From Lachnospiraceae bacterium (GTDB lineage Bacteria; Bacillota; Clostridia; Lachnospirales; Lachnospiraceae), in contig WQST01000017.1 in NCBI GenBank assembly GCA_009787745.1, positions 1 to 20,329 on the forward strand: a stretch of 20,329 nt of DNA, written 5' to 3'. The notes beneath the pieces are model-generated. The model saw only the letters and a list, made by a program, of their open reading frames with translations, was not told the origin of the DNA and did no database searches. Shown here piece after piece: positions 14,245 to 20,329 of the stretch (its first letter is position 1; each line of letters opens with the position of its first letter). Position numbers and translations under genes: made by a program.

Positions 14245-14412
14245 TTGAATAAAACAAAACTGAACATCCGTTATCACAACCCTAATACCGAGGAAGAAAC
14301 GCGGAAATACATAGCGAATATTTTCATCCAAGCCAGTAAAATAAAATTCGAAAACATACTGCGTGAAACACATGAAAATTCTGTCGAAAAAGTAAATAGT
14401 AACAATTTTTAA
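14245..14412 (+). CDS. Small 55-aa hypothetical protein
   Basis: A TTG at 14245 with GGTGG ten bases upstream opens a 55-residue frame ending at 14412: MNKTKLNIRYHNPNTEEETR, then KYIANIFIQASKIKFENILR and a polar tail. The sequence looks protein-like, mixed charged and helical, and small ORFs with an NPNTEE-type start are often seen ahead of recombinases in Clostridial mobile elements. It lies 77 bases upstream of the large serine recombinase on the same strand. Coding is likely but not proven, and the start codon is weak. Confidence 0.5.
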   Translation: MNKTKLNIRYHNPNTEEETRKYIANIFIQASKIKFENILRETHENSVEKVNSNNF

Positions 14413-14458
14413 CCGATATAAAGATATCTATGATAACCAATCAAAAAGCATTATCGGT
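14412..14458. repeat. Inverted repeat ahead of the recombinase gene
   Basis: ACCGATA (14412-14418) and TATCGGT (14452-14458) are perfect 7-base inverted copies 33 bases apart, just before the recombinase start at 14490. This is where an attachment site or operator is often found near large serine recombinases. Chance cannot be excluded. Confidence 0.3.
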
Positions 14459-14489
14459 ATCAATTTGATTAAACGAAAGCCTTAAACTC

Positions 14490-16016
14490 ATGAATATTGT
14501 ATGCTACTGCCGTGTCTCCACCGATACAACCGATCAGCTAAATAGCCTGGAAGCTCAAAAGAGTTTTTTTGAAGAGTACTCAGCAAAAAATAACCATACC
14601 CTTATCCGCATATATGCTGATGAGGGTATTTCGGGTACGAAAACCAAAAATCGTAAAGAATTTTTACGGCTTATGCGTGATGCGGGCGACGGACTTTTTG
14701 AAATGGTTATCGTTAAGGATATCTCCCGCTTCGCCCGTAATACCGTCGATTTACTTAGTCATACCCGATTATTAAAATCGTTGAATATTGAAACCCTATT
14801 TTTGACTTCCAACATGACAGTCTTAGGCAATTCAGAGTTCGTCCTGACTATTTTCGGTGCTTTGGCACAAGAAGAAAGCGCGAATACTTCCAAACGTGTG
14901 AAATTCGGTAAACAGAGAAATGCCGAAAAAGGCCGTGTCCCCAATATGGTATATGGCTATGACAAAGTAAAAGGTGATTATTTCAATCTAACAATAAATG
15001 AAAAAGAAGCGGCGGTTGTAAACCGTATCTTTGCGCTGTATGTAAAAGGCGGATATGGTGCGCTAAAAATCGCCAATACTTTAAACAGCGAAGGAATAAA
15101 AACGAAACGAGATTCCGATTGGTCGCAAAACGCTATTTCCCGAATCCTGAAAAATGAAATATATATCGGTAAAATAATCAACGGAAAGGAAGAAGTCGCC
15201 GATTTTTTAACAGGTGTTAGGAAGATAAAAGATCAAGCGGAATGGTTCGTGGCTTCTCGTCCCGAGATGCAGATAGTCAATGCCGATATTTTTGAAAAAG
15301 CGCAAGATATCTTGGCGGGACGTTTTGATGCTTTTAACCTAAATCGCGAGCGGCACAGTAATAAACATATTTTCAGCACCCTCATTAAATGCGCCGACTG
15401 CGGATATTCGTTCCGGCGCACAGTCCATACATATAAAAATACTTATGTACGCTGGATATGTAATGGGCGCAATGCCAACGGTACGGGTAGTTGTGAAAAC
15501 AGAATGGCGATTGATGAAGATGAATTGTTGGAATCATTAAGAGAATATTTTGGCGGAGCTCTCCGTGAAATGCCGGATGTTGTAAAACGTGTTACAAGCG
15601 ATTTGGTTCGCATCTATAAAACAAAAAGTGACGATGAGCAATATGGTGAAGAGTTGCGGAGCAATCTTGAAAAATTAAATAAAGCAAGAAAAAAATATAT
15701 GGATATGTATACGGACGATTTAATCAGCCGTGATGAGTTACGCGACAAAATGACTGTTCTAAATTCATCGATTGACAAAACGGAAAGCGATTTAAATTTA
15801 ATTTCTTATAATACTGATAAAAGCAACCAACTTACCGATATTTTAAATCGCACCTTTAAATCATATGAAGATATCATTACAATGGACGAGCTAACCAACA
15901 CCCATCTAAAGCAGATTATCCAAAAGATACAAATAGACCGCCATGGCAACTGTAACATTTACCTGCGTTTATTCGGCGATATCGGACTTCCGGAACAAAA
16001 AATAAACACTTTTTAA
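14490..16016 (+). CDS. Large serine recombinase (site-specific integrase)
   Basis: 508 residues, full length for the family. Residues 1-150 form the resolvase catalytic domain with nucleophile S10 (CRVST) and the arginine helix DISRFARN (R80, R83). Residues about 155-270 are the recombinase domain (GYDKVKGDYFNL, then YGALKIANTLNSEGI). A zinc ribbon uses C301, C304, C324 and C335 (CADCGYSF ... GTGSC). A coiled-coil stretch follows (about 375-430), then a C-terminal DNA-binding tail. Such enzymes integrate or excise phages and conjugative elements, or DNA elements inside sporulation genes, by cutting two attP/attB-like sites. No strong Shine-Dalgarno is visible before the ATG at 14490 (only GAAAG), so expression may be low. 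No recombination directionality factor was identified. The attachment sites are not known. Confidence 0.95.
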   Translation: MNIVCYCRVSTDTTDQLNSLEAQKSFFEEYSAKNNHTLIRIYADEGISGTKTKNRKEFLRLMRDAGDGLFEMVIVKDISRFARNTVDLLSHTRLLKSLNIETLFLTSNMTVLGNSEFVLTIFGALAQEESANTSKRVKFGKQRNAEKGRVPNMVYGYDKVKGDYFNLTINEKEAAVVNRIFALYVKGGYGALKIANTLNSEGIKTKRDSDWSQNAISRILKNEIYIGKIINGKEEVADFLTGVRKIKDQAEWFVASRPEMQIVNADIFEKAQDILAGRFDAFNLNRERHSNKHIFSTLIKCADCGYSFRRTVHTYKNTYVRWICNGRNANGTGSCENRMAIDEDELLESLREYFGGALREMPDVVKRVTSDLVRIYKTKSDDEQYGEELRSNLEKLNKARKKYMDMYTDDLISRDELRDKMTVLNSSIDKTESDLNLISYNTDKSNQLTDILNRTFKSYEDIITMDELTNTHLKQIIQKIQIDRHGNCNIYLRLFGDIGLPEQKINTF

Positions 16017-16028
16017 TAATGATTTACA

Positions 16029-16057
16029 TTGTTTTCAAGCGCAGACAATGCTATAAT
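16029..16057 (+). promoter_or_regulatory. Sigma-A promoter for the HD-GYP/kinase operon
   Basis: TTGTTT (16029-16034) and TATAAT (16052-16057) are 17 bases apart. The perfect -10 also has an extended TG (TGCTATAAT). It lies about 35 bases ahead of the ATG at 16092, so the operon is independent of the recombinase. Confidence 0.75.
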
Positions 16058-16091
16058 GGCATTAATCTGTGAAAGAAAGAAGAGGTAAGTC

Positions 16092-17162
16092 ATGCAAAAA
16101 ACTATTTTTGTCGTCGATGATAACCATGCAAATTTATCAATGGCGAAAAATGTCTTAAAAGATCAATATACCGTGATGACTATGCCGTCAGCGGCAAAAA
16201 TGTTTGAGTTACTTTCCAAAATCATTCCTGATTTGATTCTTCTTGATATAGAAATGCCTGAGATGAACGGATTCGAGGCATTAAGAAGGCTTAAAACCAA
16301 AAGTGCCTACACACATATACCGATCATTTTCTTAACAGGCATGACGGACACGTCAATTGAAGTTCGCGGTTTTCGCTTAGGCGTTATTGATTTTATTACC
16401 AAACCCTTTTCGGCGCCTGTTCTATTAAATCGCATTAAAACCCATCTCCAAATAGACGATATCATCCACGAGCGGATGAAGCAAATAAAACTTTTGAAAA
16501 ACGCTATTGTATTCGGATTCGCGGATGTTGTCGAAAAGCGTGATCATGAAACAGGCGGTCATATTGAACGCACATCAGACTATATTGCAATATTGGTAAA
16601 TGCAATGCTTAACCGCGGCGTCTATATCGAGGAATTGACGGGGATGGATTTAGACACGTTTATTTCATCGGCAAGACTGCATGACGTCGGGAAAATTGCG
16701 ATCCCTGACCACATTTTAAATAAGCCGGGCAAATTAACCGATGAAGAATTTGAAATAATGAAAACTCATGTTAAAAAGGGTGTTGAAATAATTAATATGA
16801 TGGCATCTCGTGTTGAGGATGATGATTTCTTGAAAAATGCCGCTTCGTTTGTCGGCTATCATCATGAGCGCTGGGACGGAACAGGTTATCCTTACGGGCT
16901 GTCAGGAACCGAAATCCCTCTTCAAGGGCGGATCATGGCGATTGCCGACGTATATGATGCCCTCGTTTCCGTACGCCCTTATAAGAACCCTTTTTCTGAT
17001 GAAAAAGCGGTTCAAATTATTATGGAAGGTTCCGGTAAACATTTTGACCCCATCATAGCCGACGTATTTTATGAGATAAGGGATGAATACAGGGCGGTAA
17101 AATTAAGTTATAGCGGTGATAGTGATGTTATCAATATGGAGGTAAATGAAAAAGATGAATGA
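16092..17162 (+). CDS. Response regulator with HD-GYP c-di-GMP phosphodiesterase domain
   Basis: 356 residues. Residues 3-122 are a receiver with D9/D10, phospho-acceptor D52 (LLDIEMPEMNG), T82 and K104. Residues about 133-335 are HD-GYP: the metal-binding H197-D198 followed by K201 (LHDVGK), H226, H257/H258 (GYHHERWDGTGYP, containing the GYP motif) and D286 (AIADVYDALVS). All key residues expected for c-di-GMP hydrolysis are present. AGAGG lies before the ATG at 16092. The C-terminal end overlaps the start of the hybrid kinase gene by 17 bases, so translation is coupled and that kinase is the likely phosphodonor. The output would be a phosphorylation-controlled fall of c-di-GMP, affecting motility, biofilm or sporulation in Clostridia. 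Confidence 0.95.
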   Translation: MQKTIFVVDDNHANLSMAKNVLKDQYTVMTMPSAAKMFELLSKIIPDLILLDIEMPEMNGFEALRRLKTKSAYTHIPIIFLTGMTDTSIEVRGFRLGVIDFITKPFSAPVLLNRIKTHLQIDDIIHERMKQIKLLKNAIVFGFADVVEKRDHETGGHIERTSDYIAILVNAMLNRGVYIEELTGMDLDTFISSARLHDVGKIAIPDHILNKPGKLTDEEFEIMKTHVKKGVEIINMMASRVEDDDFLKNAASFVGYHHERWDGTGYPYGLSGTEIPLQGRIMAIADVYDALVSVRPYKNPFSDEKAVQIIMEGSGKHFDPIIADVFYEIRDEYRAVKLSYSGDSDVINMEVNEKDE

Positions 17163-19806
17163 TGGATTTGAGCTTCTGCGGCTTGCTGCTGATACAAGCC
17201 CTCGTCTGACGATTCTATTTAACAGTAGCTTTAAGGTAGAATACTGTAATACAGCTTCATATGAATTTTTCGGATTAAAGCCAAACGAGGATTTATCGGG
17301 AAAATTCAGCGAATATATAAATGCTCATATGCCTGAAATTCAATCAAACGGGCAACCTTCTGTGTGCGTGAAAGAACGCTTTAGTACAGCAATGAAAGAA
17401 GGTCAAATAAAGTTCGATGCCGAACTGATAATTAAGGGTGTGGTAAGATTTTTCGATGTGGAAATGAAAAAGTTTGAGTTTGGCAATGATTTTAATATCG
17501 TTGTTTTTATTTCTGATATTACAGAAACTCGTGAACGTGAACGTGAGCTTATGCGAATAAAGGAGCAAAATGATTTACAATTAGAGAAATTTAACCTCGT
17601 TGTCAAAGCGGCTAAAATAGGGCTTTGGGAAATGGAAGTTGTAAAAGAGGACACTACAAATTTAGAAAATCCTTTCATATGGTCGAATGAAGCAAGACGA
17701 ATGTTAGGTTTTACTGATGAAAATGATTTCCCGAATAAAATGCGAAGCTTACACGAGCGCATTCATCCCGATGAACGTGAAAAGATCCGCGAAGCCTTCG
17801 GCAGGCATGTTACGGATAAAACAGGTATGACCCCATATAATGCTGAATACCGCGTTAAAAAGAAAAATGGGGAATATGGTTATTTTCATGCAACGGGTGA
17901 GACATTCCGCGATGAGCAAGGGAATCCCATTCGCGTCGCAGGCGCTTTTGTGGATATTACCGAAACGAAAACCTTAATCTTAGAAATTGAAAAGCAGCGT
18001 TATGAAGCGGAGAGGGCAAGCAAATGGAAAAGTGATTTTTTACGGACGATGAGCCATGAAATTCGTACTCCGATGAATGCTATCTTAGGCATCACGGAAA
18101 TTCTTTTACTCAACGAAAATCTTAATAAGAATGTTACCGAAGCTTTGGAAAAAATTCATTCTTCGGGTGATTTATTACTTGGCATAATAAACGATATCCT
18201 TGACCTTTCAAAAATTGAGGTTGGTAAGCTTGAACTGAATGCTTCACAATATGCCCTTGCCAGCTTAATTAATGATGTGGCTATGCTTAATATGATGAAT
18301 ATCGGCAGTAAGGAAATCAAGTTCAAACTGAGCGTTGATAATAATCTGCCTGCATATTTATTGGGTGATGAACTTAGGCTTAAGCAAATTTTTAATAATT
18401 TACTGTCTAATGCCATTAAGTACACGGATAAAGGGACGATTAAACTATCATTTTCGACAGAGTTAAAAGCGGACGGCGAAAATGAAACTTTACTGGTGGT
18501 TCGCGTCAGCGATACGGGGCATGGCATGAGTAAAGAGCAGGTAGTAACTTTATTCGATGAGTATGTCCGTTTTGATACTTCCAGTACTCGCGCCACTGAA
18601 GGTACAGGACTTGGTATGAGCATAACCAAAAATTTAATCAGTATTATGAACGGAACAATTACGGTTGACAGCGAACCTGGGAAAGGTTCGGAGTTTACGG
18701 TCAGGTTGCCGCAGAAACTATCGGGAACGGAAATTCTGGGCAAGGAAATGGCGGAAAATCTTTGTCGTTTCCGAACGGCTAATCGGACTCAAATGAAAAG
18801 AGTACGGATAACGCGTGAAGCAATGCCGTATGGCAGTGTTCTTTTGGTCGATGATGTCGAAACTAATATTTATGTTGCAAAAGGGCTTTTGACCCCTTAT
18901 AACTTAAAGATTGATACTGCGAACAGCGGTTTTGAGGCTATCGAAAAAATTGAAGCAGGTAATGTTTACGATATTATTTTTATGGATCATATGATGCCTA
19001 AAATGGATGGTATCGAAGCGACGAAAATAATCCGTAATCAAGGGTATACGCAACCGATTGTGGCATTGACAGCCAATGCCGTTTCGGGGCAGGCGGAAAT
19101 ATTTTTGTCAAATGGATTTGATGATTTTATTTCAAAACCGATTGATATACGCCAGTTAAATATAGTATTAAATAAACAGATCCGCGATAAGCAACCAATC
19201 GAGGTTCTTGAGGCAGTTAGGGATGAAGCTGCCGTCAGCGAAGTGGACTTATCAAATAGTTCCTCGTCATATATTGATTCAGGTTTTACGCAAGCGTTTT
19301 TACGCGATGCTGATAAAATCTTAACTCAGTTGGAGGCCATCGCCGCCGGAGGCGATTATGCCAATGAAAACGATATGCAAACATATATAGTCAATGTGCA
19401 TGGCCTTAAAAGTCCGCTCACTAATTTGGGAAAAACGGATTTATCACAAATAGCCGAAGAATTGGAACATGCCGGAAGACGCGGAAAAATTGAAATGATA
19501 AAAGAAAAAACACCTGATTTCATCAAATCACTGCGTAGTTTCACCAAGGAACTGACCCCTGAAAAAGATTTGGTTGTTTGCGAGAAAATAGTTGAGGATA
19601 CAGAGTTATTAAGGGAAATGCTTTACAAAATTAAGAACGCTTGCGAAATGTATGATGTGAGCACCGCCGACTATGCATTGGCGGAGCTAATGAAAAAGAC
19701 ATGGTCGCCGTCCACCAATATATTACTTGATAAAATTTCAGAGCATTTGTTATGTAGTGATTTCGATGAAGCGGCGGAAATCGCATCAATTTTTAGTGTT
19801 GTTTGA
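17146..19806 (+). CDS. Soluble hybrid histidine kinase, PAS-PAS-HK-REC-Hpt
   Basis: 886 residues from the ATG at 17146; a second in-frame ATG at 17155 is possible, and the GGAGG site (17138-17142) suits neither perfectly (3 or 12 bases). Domains: PAS (about 10-125), PAS_3 (about 145-275, ending in DITETK), HisKA with SHEIRTP and H304, HATPase_c with NLLSNAIKY, DTGHGM and GTGLGM, REC with D569/D570 and D614 (FMDHMMPKMDG), and an Hpt domain with VHGLK, H752. The last about 85 residues are helical and unassigned. There is no membrane segment. With REC and Hpt on one chain it can run a full phosphorelay, ending at a separate receiver, most simply that of the HD-GYP protein encoded just upstream. 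A terminator follows at 19931. Confidence 0.95.
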   Translation: MKKMNDGFELLRLAADTSPRLTILFNSSFKVEYCNTASYEFFGLKPNEDLSGKFSEYINAHMPEIQSNGQPSVCVKERFSTAMKEGQIKFDAELIIKGVVRFFDVEMKKFEFGNDFNIVVFISDITETRERERELMRIKEQNDLQLEKFNLVVKAAKIGLWEMEVVKEDTTNLENPFIWSNEARRMLGFTDENDFPNKMRSLHERIHPDEREKIREAFGRHVTDKTGMTPYNAEYRVKKKNGEYGYFHATGETFRDEQGNPIRVAGAFVDITETKTLILEIEKQRYEAERASKWKSDFLRTMSHEIRTPMNAILGITEILLLNENLNKNVTEALEKIHSSGDLLLGIINDILDLSKIEVGKLELNASQYALASLINDVAMLNMMNIGSKEIKFKLSVDNNLPAYLLGDELRLKQIFNNLLSNAIKYTDKGTIKLSFSTELKADGENETLLVVRVSDTGHGMSKEQVVTLFDEYVRFDTSSTRATEGTGLGMSITKNLISIMNGTITVDSEPGKGSEFTVRLPQKLSGTEILGKEMAENLCRFRTANRTQMKRVRITREAMPYGSVLLVDDVETNIYVAKGLLTPYNLKIDTANSGFEAIEKIEAGNVYDIIFMDHMMPKMDGIEATKIIRNQGYTQPIVALTANAVSGQAEIFLSNGFDDFISKPIDIRQLNIVLNKQIRDKQPIEVLEAVRDEAAVSEVDLSNSSSSYIDSGFTQAFLRDADKILTQLEAIAAGGDYANENDMQTYIVNVHGLKSPLTNLGKTDLSQIAEELEHAGRRGKIEMIKEKTPDFIKSLRSFTKELTPEKDLVVCEKIVEDTELLREMLYKIKNACEMYDVSTADYALAELMKKTWSPSTNILLDKISEHLLCSDFDEAAEIASIFSVV

Positions 19807-19838
19807 TTGCGGTAAATATTTATAGGATAACGAGGCGA

Positions 19839-19943
19839 ATGATACATAGGTTGAAAAATCGATACAAAGGATACTACCGTACATACGGTTATAACAAAAT
19901 AAATAGGTTAGTTTGGGTGATTAAATATATAAAAACGGCATAG
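19839..19943 (+). CDS. Possible 34-aa basic, Tyr-rich peptide ORF
   Basis: The ATG at 19839 opens a frame encoding MIHRLKNRYKGYYRTYGYNK followed by INRLVWVIKYIKTA, with TAG at 19941-19943 inside the left arm of the terminator. Its composition (Lys, Arg, Tyr) is highly basic. GAGG is only three bases upstream, and a better-spaced site is not obvious. The inverted repeat ACCGTA-CA-TACGGT (19876-19889) lies inside it, which may instead mean this is non-coding regulatory DNA. Confidence 0.25.
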   Translation: MIHRLKNRYKGYYRTYGYNKINRLVWVIKYIKTA

Positions 19944-19978
19944 ATGCCGGGGGTTTAGCCCGCATCTATGCCGTTTTT
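19931..19978. terminator. Strong Rho-independent terminator
   Basis: AAAAACGGCATAGATGC (19931-19947) and GCATCTATGCCGTTTTT (19962-19978) form a perfect 17-base stem, with GGG/CCC pairs extending into the loop and T runs on both strands. It closes the HD-GYP/kinase operon. Confidence 0.95.
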
Positions 19979-19991
19979 GTGTACTATGCAA

Positions 19992-20012
19992 CCGGCGAAG
20001 CCGGAAACCGGC
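19992..20012. promoter_or_regulatory. Overlapping alternative hairpins in the leader of the last gene
   Basis: Three 5-base words, CCGGC-GAA-GCCGG-AAA-CCGGC, share a middle arm. It can pair either with the left or with the right copy, but not both, 23 bases ahead of the start at 20036. A related motif occurs at 3974-3990, so it may alternatively be a small REP-like repeat. Confidence 0.35.
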
Positions 20013-20035
20013 CCGAAGAAAGACGGTGACGCTAC

Positions 20036-20329
20036 ATGATGAGTAATATTTTTATTACTATTGTAATCCTAACGTTTGTTGTTTATGCGGGTATAACCTA
20101 TACGATTCAAGTGCGTATGAAAAGCGTTAAACGAGAATATTTCGTGCTGTCTTTGTTCAGTGTATTGATATTCCAATTTGGTTATTTTTTCGAGATGATG
20201 GCAACCACAACAGACGGGGCTTTTGTCGCCGTAAAAATTATGTATGCGGGTGGCGCGTTTATATCTACGTTTTATTTAATGTTCATTGGGCGGTACTGCG
20301 AAATTAATCTACCCTCAGCATTGAAAGCG
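20036..20329 (+). CDS. N-terminal 7TM sensor domain, partial (kinase or cyclase)
   Basis: 98 codons from ATG at 20036 (MMSNIFITIVILTFVVYAGI) to the window edge. They show three hydrophobic segments with short loops: about 4-22, 36-52 and 66-88. The motifs GYFFEMMATTTDGAF, then VKIMYAGGAFIS and FIGRYCEINLP, match the N-terminal seven-transmembrane domain (HisKA_7TM) found before GGDEF, PAS or histidine kinase domains in Clostridia. The rest of the protein lies outside the window, so its output is not known. The ribosome binding site is weak (GGTGA about ten bases upstream). It starts after the terminator at 19931-19978 and needs its own promoter. Confidence 0.8.
   Translation, partial: MMSNIFITIVILTFVVYAGITYTIQVRMKSVKREYFVLSLFSVLIFQFGYFFEMMATTTDGAFVAVKIMYAGGAFISTFYLMFIGRYCEINLPSALKA

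Noticed and set aside
19980..20035. c-di-GMP riboswitch ahead of the 7TM sensor gene
   Set aside because: The GC-rich leader looked promising, but the conserved GEMM core and tetraloop-receptor elements are absent.
1..20329. CRISPR array or rRNA genes
   Set aside because: No regularly spaced repeats of 24-40 bases and no rRNA-like conserved blocks were seen.

Overview
The window looks like chromosomal DNA of a low-GC, Gram-positive, spore-forming Firmicute, most likely an uncultured member of the Clostridia. The evidence is the AT-rich composition, strong Shine-Dalgarno sites (AGGAGG/AAGGAG) in front of many genes, a recognisable 5' part of the sporulation regulator gene spoIIID behind a sigma-E-like promoter, large serine recombinases, and a dense set of two-component and HD-GYP signalling proteins. 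Species cannot be fixed from the sequence alone.

Layout. (1) 1-4860 is an accessory, partly decayed region. It holds a 253-aa protein of unknown function, a serine recombinase gene reduced to its two ends, a Cro/CI-type regulator divergent from a GtrII-like membrane glycosyltransferase, about 370 bases without a recognisable gene, a broken kinase-like gene and a small dimeric-barrel-type protein. (2) 4938-6316 is a minus-strand operon: flavodoxin, then a protein with a degenerate Hpt-like domain and a receiver domain. (3) 6619-11741 is a plus-strand operon: a soluble hybrid histidine kinase (GAF-PAS-GAF-HisKA-HATPase-REC-REC) only 14 bases ahead of a GlgX-type glycogen debranching enzyme. (4) 11742-16016 is a second accessory block: truncated spoIIID, a frameshifted unknown gene, a zeta-type toxin with its probable antitoxin, a compact minus-strand transcription unit with a tRNA-like 3' part, a 55-aa ORF, and an intact large serine recombinase. 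(5) 16092-19806 is an operon of a REC-HD-GYP phosphodiesterase and a PAS-PAS hybrid kinase ending in REC and Hpt domains, closed by a strong terminator. (6) The window ends inside the N-terminal membrane domain of another sensor protein.

How the parts may work together. The large kinases and the REC proteins have no visible transmembrane segment, so they probably read cytosolic signals. The first kinase has two receivers and no Hpt; the second has a receiver and an Hpt with the phospho-accepting His. The HD-GYP protein is the obvious partner of the second kinase and would lower c-di-GMP. The pairing of the first kinase with GlgX points to a link between signalling and glycogen use. The most interesting loci are the spoIIID fragment that keeps its sigma-E-like promoter upstream of a serine recombinase (a possible skin-like interruption or a decayed copy), the tRNA-like transcription unit at 13682-14017, and the kinase-glgX operon. 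All function calls come from reading motifs; no database search was run.
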